This document shows positions 42,005 to 50,836 of a stretch of DNA of 64,000 nt, one piece after another (within the stretch, counting starts at the first letter, position 1; every line of letters begins with the position of its first letter). A program made the translations under genes and the position numbers. The notes below the pieces were generated by a model. It made no database searches. It worked only from the letters and a program-made list of their open reading frames with translations, and was not told the origin of the DNA. The DNA comes from an uncultured Eubacteriales bacterium (GTDB lineage: Bacteria; Bacillota; Clostridia; Oscillospirales; Acutalibacteraceae), in assembly GCA_900540235.1 (NCBI GenBank), contig UQEY01000004.1, forward strand, positions 1 through 64,000, read 5' to 3'.

Positions 42005-43261
42005 CTATTCTATTATATATTTTAGACTCTTTGCACATTCTTTAAGCTTACTTTGCGGTATGCCGGATGGGGAAAGAACGAGTGTTATCTTACCGTTTTC
42101 ATATTTTTCAATAAACACAGAAATTCCGTTTTGCTCAAATAAGTCAAGGCTTTTGTTAAATTCGATTTCCATAATAATTTGAAGCGTATTTTCACCGATT
42201 GAGATTGAAGCAGACGGAAATTCTTCTTTTAAAATGAGATAAAATTCCTTTGTTTTGCTTGAATAAAGCCTTCTTATTTTTCTTGTTTGCGAATTTATAT
42301 GACCGTCACGGATGTATTGACATAGCGCTATTTGCTCTGTTTTACTTGCCGTTTGAGCAAATTTATGAATGTTTTCTTTGTAAAGTCCGGCAAGTTCCTC
42401 GTTAAGTACCATAAAACTTATTCTTATGCCGGGCAAAAGCATTGCCGAAAACGAACCGAGGTATATTACATTTCCGTGACCTAAAGTAAATAGAGCCGGT
42501 GTAGGCTTAACATTATACATAAAATCGTTTTCATAGTCGTCCTCAATAACAATCGAGTTGTGAGCAAATGAATATTCAACAAGTTCCAGTCTTCTTTTAT
42601 TTTTCATAACATCGCCCCAGCGTGTCATATGCGAAGGTGAAACATAAATAATATCTGCGTCTTTATATCTTGTATGAACATCGTAGCCGTAATCTTCAAA
42701 AATTCCTATACCCTGAGTAAAACTGCTGTTTGGAAAAGATACCGTTTTGCTGTTATCAAAAAGAGAAGCAAGAATTGTAAGCAAAACGCCCACACCGGCT
42801 CCTATTACTATTCTGTCCGGTGATGCGGTTACATTTCTTTTTTCTCTTATGTATTTTGCAATGGCACATCTTAAATCGTATTCGCCTTGCGGTTGACTGT
42901 AGGTTAAAAGCCTTTCTTTTTGCCTTAGGGCGTTTTTTATGTACCTTTGCCAAAGCGATATATCAAAGCTTTCAGGGTCGGCTGATTCGCCGCACAAATT
43001 ATAGATATATTTTATACTTTTTTCTTCGTGATTTTTGTCACTATTATTTTTATTGATTATCGAAACAAAGTATCCGCTTTTTTCTTTAGAAATAATATAA
43101 CCGTCTGCGCAAAGTTCAAAATAAGCATTTTGTACCGTTGTTGTTGATACATTGTAAATGTGCGAGGCACCCCTGACTGACGGAATTTTATCGCCGTGTG
43201 AGAGCTGACCTGTTTCAATTTGCCTTTTTATATCATTATATAGTTTGCTGTATTTTTTCAT
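42005..43261 (-). CDS. MocR/PdxR-like regulator lacking the PLP lysine
   Basis: A 418-residue GntR-MocR protein: a winged helix (about 1-70, GDKIPSVRGASHIYNVSTTT) fused to an aminotransferase-fold domain (about 85-418). The fold-type-I landmarks are present (YVSPSHMTRWG, VIEDDYENDF), but the Schiff-base site that normally reads SFSKxLxPGxR is SFSAMLLPGIR, with Ala273 in place of Lys. It therefore cannot form the internal aldimine with PLP. The gene is divergent from a pyridoxal kinase and an ECF S component, so it most likely regulates vitamin B6 salvage like PdxR. It may bind PLP or another B6 form non-covalently. Confidence 0.85.
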   Translation of the reverse strand: MKKYSKLYNDIKRQIETGQLSHGDKIPSVRGASHIYNVSTTTVQNAYFELCADGYIISKEKSGYFVSIINKNNSDKNHEEKSIKYIYNLCGESADPESFDISLWQRYIKNALRQKERLLTYSQPQGEYDLRCAIAKYIREKRNVTASPDRIVIGAGVGVLLTILASLFDNSKTVSFPNSSFTQGIGIFEDYGYDVHTRYKDADIIYVSPSHMTRWGDVMKNKRRLELVEYSFAHNSIVIEDDYENDFMYNVKPTPALFTLGHGNVIYLGSFSAMLLPGIRISFMVLNEELAGLYKENIHKFAQTASKTEQIALCQYIRDGHINSQTRKIRRLYSSKTKEFYLILKEEFPSASISIGENTLQIIMEIEFNKSLDLFEQNGISVFIEKYENGKITLVLSPSGIPQSKLKECAKSLKYIIE

Positions 43262-43263
43262 AT

Positions 43264-43323
43264 CTGTATACCCAAAATCTGTTGAAACTGTATCTTTAAT
43301 TAACTACAGTTTTATTATATAAT
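43264..43323 (+). promoter_or_regulatory. B6-salvage promoter with candidate MocR sites
   Basis: TATAAT lies at 43318-43323, with only a poor -35 (TTTAAT, 43295-43300), as expected for an activated promoter. CTGTA occurs at 43264-43268 and 43288-43292 (direct repeats, 24 bp apart) and inverted as TACAG at 43305-43309 inside the spacer. Such repeat arrays are typical of MocR binding regions. Confidence 0.55.
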
Positions 43324-43358
43324 ATTACATTGTGATAATCAAGATGTTAGGTGATAAT

Positions 43359-44189
43359 ATGAAAAAATGTGCTGTTATTAACGATTTATCAGGTTTCGGT
43401 AAATGTTCGCTTACTGCTTCGATTCCGCTTATGTCGGCAATGGGTGTAGAAGTTCATCCGCTTTTAACTGCAGTTCTTTCAAATCAAACTGCTTATGAAA
43501 GCTTTAAATCTTTATCGCTTACCGACACAATGCTTCCGTTTATTGATGAGTGGAAAAAGCTCGGTGCTTCCTTTGACGGCATATTAACAGGCTTTGTTAC
43601 AGATAAAATGCAACTTGAAATAATCAGCAAATTTATAGATGAATTTAAGGGTGAAAATACACTTGTTGTTGCCGACCCGGTTATGGCAGATAACGGTGCA
43701 CTTTACGGCGGATATGATATGTCAATGTGCGATGTAATAAGAAAGTTTTGCTTTAAAGCCGATGTTATTACACCTAACACTACTGAACTTGCTATTCTTG
43801 CTAATAAAGATGACTGCAGAGTGTTTGATGATGAGTTTATTAATGATTATGGAAATATTAAGGAAAGCTGTTTAAAACTTTTTGATAAAGGAATTAAAAG
43901 AATAGTTGTTACGGGCTATAAAGAAAATGACTTTATTTCAAATATAATTTTTGATAACGGAAAGTTTGATAAAGCTACCTTTAAAAAAGTCGGCGGATAT
44001 TACAGCGGTACCGGTGATGTGTTTGCATCCGTTTTGACCGGTTCGCTTCTTAACGGAAAAAGTCTTGTTGAAGCTTGTGAAAAAGCAGGTGAATTTATTA
44101 CAAATACAATTAAAGTGACTGAAGTTACAGACGGCAACGACGGTATCGCTTTTGAAAAAAATCTAAAGGAGTTGATTTCTTATGAATAA
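43359..44189 (+). CDS. pdxK: Pyridoxal/pyridoxamine kinase
   Basis: A 276-residue ribokinase-superfamily enzyme of the PdxK/PdxY type: INDLSGFGKCSLTASIPLMS at the N-terminus (substrate site), LVVADPVMADNG, DVITPNTTELAIL and the GGYYSGTGDVFASVLTG anion-hole motif with its catalytic Asp. It phosphorylates pyridoxal, pyridoxine or pyridoxamine using ATP to trap salvaged vitamin B6. ATG 43359 lies after TAGGTGAT. It overlaps the ECF gene by 8 bp and is divergent from the MocR-like regulator. Confidence 0.9.
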   Translation: MKKCAVINDLSGFGKCSLTASIPLMSAMGVEVHPLLTAVLSNQTAYESFKSLSLTDTMLPFIDEWKKLGASFDGILTGFVTDKMQLEIISKFIDEFKGENTLVVADPVMADNGALYGGYDMSMCDVIRKFCFKADVITPNTTELAILANKDDCRVFDDEFINDYGNIKESCLKLFDKGIKRIVVTGYKENDFISNIIFDNGKFDKATFKKVGGYYSGTGDVFASVLTGSLLNGKSLVEACEKAGEFITNTIKVTEVTDGNDGIAFEKNLKELISYE

Positions 44190-44700
44190 AAAAGTTTTAA
44201 AAATGGTCTATGCGGCAGTATTTGCGGCAATGGTTTTTGTGCTTACAAGATTTATTCAAATTCCTGTACCGGGCGGTATGGGCTATCTACATTTCGGCGA
44301 TGCTATGATTTATCTGGTTGCGTCAACTCTCGGCGGTCCTTGGGCACTTTTGGCTTCGGCTATAGGTGCTGCAATAGCTGATTTGTCGTCGGTTTATGCC
44401 GTTTATGCACCTGTAAGCGCTATAGTTAAAGTTCTTATTGCACTTCCATTTGTTCTTGTAAATAAAAAGAGTGAAAAAATATTGACACCGCTTACTATTT
44501 GTCTTACAATACCAAGTGGCATAATTACGGTACTTGGCTATTTTGTCGGTGATTGCATCATTAACAAAGCTTATGCTGTTGCCGATATACCTATGAATGT
44601 CGTTCAGGCGGTAGGCAGCGCAATTATATTTATTATTATCGGTGCCGCTTTTGATGCCGCAAAACTTAAAAAGAAATTATTTATTAATAGTATGAAGTAA
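44182..44700 (+). CDS. ECF transporter S component, probable vitamin B6 uptake
   Basis: A 172-residue integral membrane protein with about six helices of the ECF S-component type: MVYAAVFAAMVFVLTRFIQI, then YLHFGDAMIYLVASTLGGPW, a region that binds substrate in this class. The overlap with pdxK and its likely regulator supports uptake of pyridoxine or pyridoxal (PdxU-like). It needs the shared EcfA/EcfT module, which is not in this window. AAGGAG upstream gives a good start. Confidence 0.82.
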   Translation: MNKKVLKMVYAAVFAAMVFVLTRFIQIPVPGGMGYLHFGDAMIYLVASTLGGPWALLASAIGAAIADLSSVYAVYAPVSAIVKVLIALPFVLVNKKSEKILTPLTICLTIPSGIITVLGYFVGDCIINKAYAVADIPMNVVQAVGSAIIFIIIGAAFDAAKLKKKLFINSMK

Positions 44701-44712
44701 GAAAGTGATATT

Positions 44713-45324
44713 ATGGCAGATATAGTATATACATTAGATGGTTGCGTTTATCTTAATATAACAAATAAATGCCCTTGTAACTGCGCTTTTTGTATTCGTT
44801 CCAAGAGTGACGCTTACGGCGACGCTAAAGAACTTTGGTTTGATAAAGAGCCTACTTTTGAAGAAATTAAAAAGGCTATTGACGATTATGATTTTCACGG
44901 TGTTGATAAAGCTGTTTTCTGCGGCTACGGTGAACCTACAAATGCTTATGACAATCTTATTAAATCGGCAAAGTATTTAAAAAAGATTAATCCTAATATT
45001 AATCTCAGACTTAATACGAACGGTCTTTCCGACTTGATTAACGGCAAGCCTACTGCCAAGGAATTATCATCTGTTTTTGATTATATTTCTGTTTCTCTTA
45101 ACGAGCCTGACAGCGAGAAGTATGATAAAATTACCCGTAACTGTTTTAAAGGCAAGGCTTTTGAAGCAATGCTTAAATTTACTAAGGAATGTGTTGCCGA
45201 TTGCCCGAAAGTAAGAATGACTGTAGTTGATGTTATTTCACAAGAAGACATTGAAAAGTCAAGAAAAGTTTGTGAGTCAACGGGCGCTGAGTTTAAAGTT
45301 CGTTCGTTTGCAAAGGGCAGATAA
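44713..45324 (+). CDS. Radical SAM protein (TatD-associated type)
   Basis: A 203-residue radical SAM enzyme with the cluster motif CPCNCAFC (Cys-x3-Cys-x2-Cys) early in the chain, a GYGEPT SAM-binding motif near residue 77 and LNTNGL and SVSLNEP barrel strands. It is short and lacks extra Cys-rich domains, matching the TatD-associated radical SAM family (TIGR04038-like). No tatD is next to it here; instead it follows the B6 genes by 12 bases and may be in their operon. The reaction is unknown. A strong terminator follows. Confidence 0.82.
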   Translation: MADIVYTLDGCVYLNITNKCPCNCAFCIRSKSDAYGDAKELWFDKEPTFEEIKKAIDDYDFHGVDKAVFCGYGEPTNAYDNLIKSAKYLKKINPNINLRLNTNGLSDLINGKPTAKELSSVFDYISVSLNEPDSEKYDKITRNCFKGKAFEAMLKFTKECVADCPKVRMTVVDVISQEDIEKSRKVCESTGAEFKVRSFAKGR

Positions 45325-45347
45325 ATAAAATCAACAATTAATTAATG

Positions 45348-45375
45348 ATACCGAGGCTTTTCCTCGGTATTTTTT
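45348..45375 (+). terminator. Terminator after the radical SAM gene
   Basis: ATACCGAGG (45348-45356) pairs perfectly with CCTCGGTAT (45362-45370), 5-nt loop, T tail. Confidence 0.9.
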
Positions 45376-45443
45376 GTTGTAATGATTAAATTTTTGTGAT
45401 ACAATAAATTTGGATAATTATTGCTTTTTAAGGGGGATTTTAT

Positions 45444-46781
45444 ATGAGCAGTAATAATAAAACCGGTGCACTCGGGGCTAAAGTTTGGTCGACTGTTATT
45501 ATGTTTGGCTTAATCGGTCAAATTGCATGGGTGGTTGAGAATATGTATTTTTCCCGCTTTATGCAAAATGAAATTACGAGAGCACCATATGCAACAACTC
45601 TTATGGTTGCTTTTTCGGCGGTATTCGCTACTTTGTCAACGCTTATCGGCGGTGCGCTGTGCGACAGAGCCGGCAAACGAAAGCTTTTTATATGTTGGGG
45701 TTATGTTGTTTGGGGCTTTACAATTATGATGTTTGCGCTTGTTCCGATGAAGCCGGGCGAAGATAAAGTTCTTCCTATGGTTATTCTTGTTGTGGTAATG
45801 GACTGTGTTATGTCAATAATCGGTTCAATCAGTAACGATGCCTCGTTTAATACTTGGATAACAGATATATCAAATACGGCAAACAGAGCGAGAGTGGATA
45901 CTGTTTTGGCTATAATGCCACTTGTTGCTCTTGCGGTTGTTTTCGGCGGTTTTGACTCACTTACAAATGAAAGTGCAACAACAGATGATTGGAAAAAGTT
46001 TTTCCTTATTTTGGGTGTTATCCCAACTGTCGGCGGTCTGCTCGGATTGTTTATTATGAAAGATAAAGAGGGAATAGTGCCTAATAAAAATAACACATTT
46101 TGGTCTGATTTTACATATTCGCTTCAACCGAATGTTATAAAGGAAAATAAAATGCTTTATGTTTGCTTGGCGGGTAATATGGTATCGGCTATTGCTTATC
46201 AGGTTTATGTAAACTATCTTTTCAATATTGTTGAGGGAACGCTCAAAATTAAGAATTATATCATTCCTGTCGGCATTATAATGGTCGCAGCCGCAGTCGG
46301 TTCTGTTTTAGTATCATCTGCAATGGATAAAAAAGGGAAAAAACATTTTTACTATCCTACAATTATTGCAGGTATAGTAGGCTGCATTGTTATTTGGTTT
46401 GCAAAATTCTTTGTTGATAAAAACGAAACGGCAGAACTTATAATTTTGATTATCGGTGGTATACTTGTAATAGGTGTAAGTCTTGTAATGGCAGGTTTGT
46501 TTACGGCTTCTTATCGTGACTATATACCAAAAGGCAAAGAGGGACTTTTCCAAGGCTGCAGAATGGTAATGTATGTGCTCGTTCCGATGATTATAGGTCC
46601 GGTAGTCGCTCAAGTTATTATTAATGTTGCTAACAAAGGCGTAAAAGATTCAAACAATATAGTATATCCAATGGAACTATTCCTCGGTGCGGCAGTAATT
46701 ATGTTTTTTGCTTTCATTCCTGCCAAAAAAGTTCGTGATAATCAACCAAAAATGCACGATGAACTTATGAAAAAGTTATAA
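45444..46781 (+). CDS. MFS transporter
   Basis: A 445-residue, 12-helix carrier of the major facilitator superfamily. GGALCDRAGKRKLFICWGYV is the loop 2-3 motif A, with its counterpart SSAMDKKGKKHFYYP in the second half. The N-terminal stretch QIAWVVENMYFSRF is seen in sugar-like MFS carriers of Clostridia. Substrate unknown. The ribosome site AAGGGGGA is strong. Monocistronic. Confidence 0.82.
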   Translation: MSSNNKTGALGAKVWSTVIMFGLIGQIAWVVENMYFSRFMQNEITRAPYATTLMVAFSAVFATLSTLIGGALCDRAGKRKLFICWGYVVWGFTIMMFALVPMKPGEDKVLPMVILVVVMDCVMSIIGSISNDASFNTWITDISNTANRARVDTVLAIMPLVALAVVFGGFDSLTNESATTDDWKKFFLILGVIPTVGGLLGLFIMKDKEGIVPNKNNTFWSDFTYSLQPNVIKENKMLYVCLAGNMVSAIAYQVYVNYLFNIVEGTLKIKNYIIPVGIIMVAAAVGSVLVSSAMDKKGKKHFYYPTIIAGIVGCIVIWFAKFFVDKNETAELIILIIGGILVIGVSLVMAGLFTASYRDYIPKGKEGLFQGCRMVMYVLVPMIIGPVVAQVIINVANKGVKDSNNIVYPMELFLGAAVIMFFAFIPAKKVRDNQPKMHDELMKKL

Positions 46782-46866
46782 AAGTTTGTTTTGCTAACAA
46801 ACGAATGTTAACAAAATGTTCATATTTTTTCATTCTTAATTCAAGTATGCTTTGTATTATTATCAC

Positions 46867-47038
46867 AATGGATAAAAGAAAACATAAGTTAATGATTAGT
46901 GGAAAGCAGTTTTAGGAGTCAGAGTTTCTCCTCATTCAATTCATAAAATACTTTTTTCATTTCTCTGTCTGCTTTTAAAAATACTCCATCCACGATTGTA
47001 GCAAGGCAATGTTCCCACAGCATTGCCTTGTTTTTTTG
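46867..47038 (+). ncRNA. Candidate structured small RNA with intrinsic terminator
   Basis: In a 300-bp gap, TTCTTA (46833-46838) and TATTAT (46855-46860) give a fair promoter, and a strong terminator lies at 47002-47037 (perfect 10-bp stem CAAGGCAATG/CATTGCCTTG, seven T residues). Between them nested pairings can form: GTGG 46899-46902 with CCAC 46990-46993, AAAGCAG 46903-46909 with CTGCTTT 46969-46975, and CAGAG 46920-46924 with CTCTG 46963-46967. A local AGGAG/CTCCT hairpin (46914-46932) competes. No coding frame with a ribosome site exists. It has the size of 6S or a regulatory sRNA, but I do not recognise a family. Confidence 0.45.
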
Positions 47039-47046
47039 TCGTTATA

Positions 47047-47079
47047 TAAAAAGAGAACATAGATTATTCTGTGTTCTCT
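47047..47079 (-). terminator. Terminator of the YkuE-like phosphoesterase gene
   Basis: AGAGAACA (47052-47059) pairs with TGTTCTCT (47072-47079); on the minus strand the stem is followed by TTTTTATAT. It is separate from the plus-strand terminator just upstream. Confidence 0.75.
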
Positions 47080-47085
47080 CAAATT

Positions 47086-47913
47086 TTATTTATTCTTTTT
47101 TATATTTATTACTATTATCTCCGGGTGGTTAAAAAGTCTCAGCGGAAATTCCGAATTACCAAGTCCACGGCTTATTATCAGTTTAGGTCTTTCACCGAAT
47201 GTACCCCGTGCATATTTCGGCAATATACCTTGACCGGGTGAGAAAAGCGGACCTACAAACGGCATTATCCATTGTCCGCCGTGTGCGTGACCGGACAGTT
47301 GCAAATCAAAATCATATTTTGAATAATTAAGTTCTTTAATACCTTTAAAATTTTCCGGAAAATGACTTAATACAAGTTTAAAACCGTCATATTGCGCTAA
47401 TTTGTCAAAGTATGAACTCATATCTTTATAAACAAATGTGCCGTTTTTCCTTGCTTTATAGTCGGAAAAATCAGCTTGGTTTTCGTCAAGCCCGAGTATT
47501 GTGCAAAATTCATTTTGCGCATATCCGTTTAAAAGGACATTGAAACCGATATTATTAAGTTCAAGCATAAGTTCGTTGAAATTATCAAGCCGTCTTTCAT
47601 GATTACCGGTTATGTAATAAACAGGTGCAATTTTTACAAGCTCTTTGCCGTATTCAAGCATTTTTTCTTTATTTTTGCACTTGTCGTTAATGTAATCACC
47701 TGTAATGCAAATAATGTCAGGCTTTTGCTCTTTGGTTTTAGTTAATACTGTTTTAAACGGCTTTGAATGAAAGTCGGAAAGATGCACAATTTTAAAATTA
47801 CTTTTGGCATCTTCACTTTTTATTTCGTATTTTGTTAAATCTATTTTGTTGTTTTCGTAATAACAAAATGCTAAAAACAAGACTATTATTGCAAAAATTA
47901 TAATATATATCAT
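47086..47913 (-). CDS. YkuE-like membrane-anchored metallophosphoesterase
   Basis: A 275-residue protein from ATG 47913 (AGGTG upstream; the frame opens earlier at 47958 without a ribosome site). An N-terminal helix (about 2-20) anchors it, followed by a calcineurin-like domain facing outside or inside: LSDFHSKPF, CITGDYIND, ITGNHERR, LSHFPE and LSGHAHGGQW with LPKYARGTF. This last set is typical of the YkuE/LpxH-like group that acts on lipids or cell-wall-linked phosphates. Convergent neighbours suggest monocistronic transcription. Confidence 0.87.
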   Translation of the reverse strand: MIYIIIFAIIVLFLAFCYYENNKIDLTKYEIKSEDAKSNFKIVHLSDFHSKPFKTVLTKTKEQKPDIICITGDYINDKCKNKEKMLEYGKELVKIAPVYYITGNHERRLDNFNELMLELNNIGFNVLLNGYAQNEFCTILGLDENQADFSDYKARKNGTFVYKDMSSYFDKLAQYDGFKLVLSHFPENFKGIKELNYSKYDFDLQLSGHAHGGQWIMPFVGPLFSPGQGILPKYARGTFGERPKLIISRGLGNSEFPLRLFNHPEIIVINIKKNK

Positions 47914-48033
47914 CATATCACCTGTTAATATAATATATTTTTTTCTCTTTTTAGTCAATGTTTAAAATTTGTTATCAAATTAAAAAGGTTTTTAATGTAT
48001 AATTTAGTATATTATATTGGAAGGGTGAGATTT

Positions 48034-49035
48034 TTGGACGATTCAATTCGTATTTTGGCGCAAGAAAACGAAAAAAAGATTCTTTGTGATAAAGCTTGCT
48101 TAGCAATCAATTCCCGTGGTAGGGTAAGACCTGAACCCGAGTGCAATGTAAGGACTTGTTTTCAGCGTGACCGTGACAGAATTATTCATTGCCAGGCATT
48201 TAGGAGGCTCAAGCATAAAACTCAAGTGTTTTTAGCTCCGAGCGGCGACCATTATCGCACAAGACTTACCCACACTCTTGAAGTCGCACAGATTGCCAGG
48301 ACAATCGCACGAGCACTTTGTCTTAATGAAGATTTGACTGAAGCGGTGGCTCTCGGCCACGATTTGGGTCATACTCCTTTCGGCCATGCAGGAGAGCGTG
48401 CGCTTAATCAGCTTTGTGAAAACGGTTTTAGACATTATGAGCAAAGCGTAAGAGTTGTTGAAAAAATAGAAAAAGGCGGCAAGGGTTTAAATCTTACAGA
48501 TGAAGTTAAAAACGGTATCCTTTGCCATACTAAGGGTGAAGAAGCGTATACTCTTGAAGGGCAAATAATTCGTATTGCCGATAAAATTGCTTATATTAAC
48601 CATGATATTGATGACGCTCAAAGGGCGGGTGTACTTGTAGAGGAAGATATACCTCTCAGTTTAAGAATGCAACTCGGTATGACTAAGAGTGAAAGAATCA
48701 ACAATATGGTTATTGATGTTATTAAAAACAGTGACGAAAAAATCAGAATGAGCGAAGACTGTTATGTCGGTTTTATGGACTTGCATGATTTTATGTTTAC
48801 CGCTGTTTATACTAATCCCGTTTGTAAGAGCGAGGAAAAAAAGGCTGTTGATATGCTTATCAATATTTATAACTATTATATTAAACATATTGATGAAATG
48901 CCTGAAGAATATATTATCATTGCAAATGAAGACGGCGATGAAAGAGCTGTTTGCGACTATGTTGCAGGTATGAGTGATACATATGCGCTCAAAGTGTTTA
49001 ATAAACTTTTTGTGCCGATGTTTTGGTACGATTGA
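48034..49035 (+). CDS. dgt: dGTP triphosphohydrolase-like HD protein
   Basis: A 333-residue HD-domain protein: FQRDRDRIIHCQAFRRLKHKTQVFL, split here as the well-conserved opening region (about residues 43-67), then HTLEVAQIARTIAR and the HD pair in ALGHDLGHTPFGHAGE. TTG 48034 is preferred because GAAGGGTGAG precedes it and the upstream ATG 47995 overlaps a TATAAT box (47998-48003) that probably drives the cluster. Dgt enzymes split dGTP to deoxyguanosine and triphosphate. In Clostridia it heads the dnaG-rpoD cluster, as here. Confidence 0.9.
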   Translation: MDDSIRILAQENEKKILCDKACLAINSRGRVRPEPECNVRTCFQRDRDRIIHCQAFRRLKHKTQVFLAPSGDHYRTRLTHTLEVAQIARTIARALCLNEDLTEAVALGHDLGHTPFGHAGERALNQLCENGFRHYEQSVRVVEKIEKGGKGLNLTDEVKNGILCHTKGEEAYTLEGQIIRIADKIAYINHDIDDAQRAGVLVEEDIPLSLRMQLGMTKSERINNMVIDVIKNSDEKIRMSEDCYVGFMDLHDFMFTAVYTNPVCKSEEKKAVDMLINIYNYYIKHIDEMPEEYIIIANEDGDERAVCDYVAGMSDTYALKVFNKLFVPMFWYD

Positions 49036-49060
49036 TTTTAAGTAAAGGAGTTGAAATAAT

Positions 49061-50803
49061 ATGGCACTTAATGAAAATTTTTTGCAGGAATTGAAGTTTA
49101 AAACCGATATTGAAGATATTATTTCAACTTATGTTACGCTTAAAAAGAGAGGTAATACCTCCGTCGGTCTTTGTCCGTTTCATAATGAAAAAACGCCTTC
49201 GTTTACTGTTTATAATGACACTCAGTCATTTTACTGCTTTGGTTGCGGCGCAGGCGGTGACGCAATAGGCTTTATAAGAAAAATTGAAAATCTTGATTAT
49301 ATTGATGCTGTTAAGCTTTTAGCGCAGCGTGCCGGTATGCAAATGCCGCAAGATGGTTTTGATGACAGTATATCAAAAAAGAGAAGACGAATTTTGGAGA
49401 TTAACAGGGAATCGGCAAAATTTTTTCATTCTTATATGATGAGCGAACAAGGTAGGGTCGGTTTAGAATATTTTTTAAACCGTGGTTTGACTAAAAAGAC
49501 TATGACCAAATTCGGTTTGGGTTACGCTCCCGACAGTTGGGACTCACTTCTTAAACACTTGAAATCGCTCGGTTACGGTATCGGTGAAATGGTTGACGCA
49601 GGTGTTGTTAAAGTTGGCAGAAACAATAATTATTATGACACATTTAAAAATCGTGTTATTACCCCGATTATTGATGTTAGGGGCAATGTTATTGCATTCG
49701 GCGGTCGAGTTCTTGATGACAGTAAACCTAAGTATGTTAATACTTCCGATACGCTTGTATATAAAAAAACAAATGAACTTTTTGCACTTAATTTAGCTAA
49801 GGACAGCGGCAAGGATACATTAATTCTCTGCGAGGGGTATATGGATGTTATTTCAATGCACCAGGCAGGGTTTACAAATGCTGTTGCGGGTTGCGGTACT
49901 GCTTTGACGAGCGAGCAAGTAAGGCTTATAAGCAGGTATGCAAACGAAGTTATTTTAGCATACGACGCCGACGAAGCCGGTCAAAAAGCCGTGCATAAAG
50001 CGATGAATTTATTTAAAACTACAGATGTTAAAATAAAAGTGCCAAAATTTGTCGGCGGTAAAGACCCGGACGAAATAATTAAAAAACTCGGCAGAGATAA
50101 GTTTAAAGGTATGCTTGAGGGTGCGACTAATGATACTGAATTTGCACTTCTTGAAATTAAAGATAAATATGATATTTCAACTACTCAGGGCAAAATCGAT
50201 TTTGTCGGTGACGCTTTAAAAGTTATTGCATCTTTGCAACCTGTTGAGCAAGACCTATATTTAAGCAGAATTTCCAATGAACTTTCCATTGAAAAATCAA
50301 GCTTAAAGCTTCAGCTTTCAACAATCGTTAAACTCAGGAAAAACAGAGAAAAAAAATCGCAGTATAAAACCATTATTAACGATTATACAAGAAACGAAGC
50401 AAGAAAAACTTATGATACGGGCATTTCAACAAGGCAGTCTAAAGCTGAAAGTCGGCTTTTAACTTTGCTTATATATTATCCCGATTGCTGTAAACTTCTT
50501 AATAATTTTGACAGCAGCAGGCTTTCAGACGGTTTTGTAAAAAATGCATATGCTACTTTGCTTGAAAGAATTAATGACGGTCTTGATTTTGATTTAATGA
50601 CCCTCGGTGAGCAATTCAGTGATACAGATTATGCAAAGTTTTCAAAACTTATGAATACAAATATTGACAGCGCTAACCCGAAAGATGAGTTTAATGACTG
50701 TCTTAACATTATAAACGAAGAATATGAAAAGAAAAATTCGTCTTCGCCGTCAGGTATGAGTGAAGATGAGTTTAGAAATTTGTTTAGTAAAATAAACAAA
50801 TGA
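49061..50803 (+). CDS. dnaG: DNA primase DnaG
   Basis: A 580-residue primase. The N-terminal CHC2 zinc ribbon reads LCPFHNEKTPSF and YCFGCGAGGDAIGF. The catalytic core has the TOPRIM motifs LILCEGYMDVISMHQAGF and AYDADEAGQKA. The C-terminal helicase-binding part begins near 430 and is divergent. It makes RNA primers at the replication fork. It follows dgt by 25 bases and precedes rpoD, the classical macromolecular-synthesis order without rpsU. Confidence 0.96.
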   Translation: MALNENFLQELKFKTDIEDIISTYVTLKKRGNTSVGLCPFHNEKTPSFTVYNDTQSFYCFGCGAGGDAIGFIRKIENLDYIDAVKLLAQRAGMQMPQDGFDDSISKKRRRILEINRESAKFFHSYMMSEQGRVGLEYFLNRGLTKKTMTKFGLGYAPDSWDSLLKHLKSLGYGIGEMVDAGVVKVGRNNNYYDTFKNRVITPIIDVRGNVIAFGGRVLDDSKPKYVNTSDTLVYKKTNELFALNLAKDSGKDTLILCEGYMDVISMHQAGFTNAVAGCGTALTSEQVRLISRYANEVILAYDADEAGQKAVHKAMNLFKTTDVKIKVPKFVGGKDPDEIIKKLGRDKFKGMLEGATNDTEFALLEIKDKYDISTTQGKIDFVGDALKVIASLQPVEQDLYLSRISNELSIEKSSLKLQLSTIVKLRKNREKKSQYKTIINDYTRNEARKTYDTGISTRQSKAESRLLTLLIYYPDCCKLLNNFDSSRLSDGFVKNAYATLLERINDGLDFDLMTLGEQFSDTDYAKFSKLMNTNIDSANPKDEFNDCLNIINEEYEKKNSSSPSGMSEDEFRNLFSKINK

Positions 50804-50836
50804 TATAGGAAACTATAAAGTGGAGGATATTTATTT

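Noticed and set aside
46860..46910. Fourteen-codon frame starting ATG 46869 in the candidate RNA
   Set aside because: There is no ribosome site before it and it ends inside the first stem; a structured RNA fits better.
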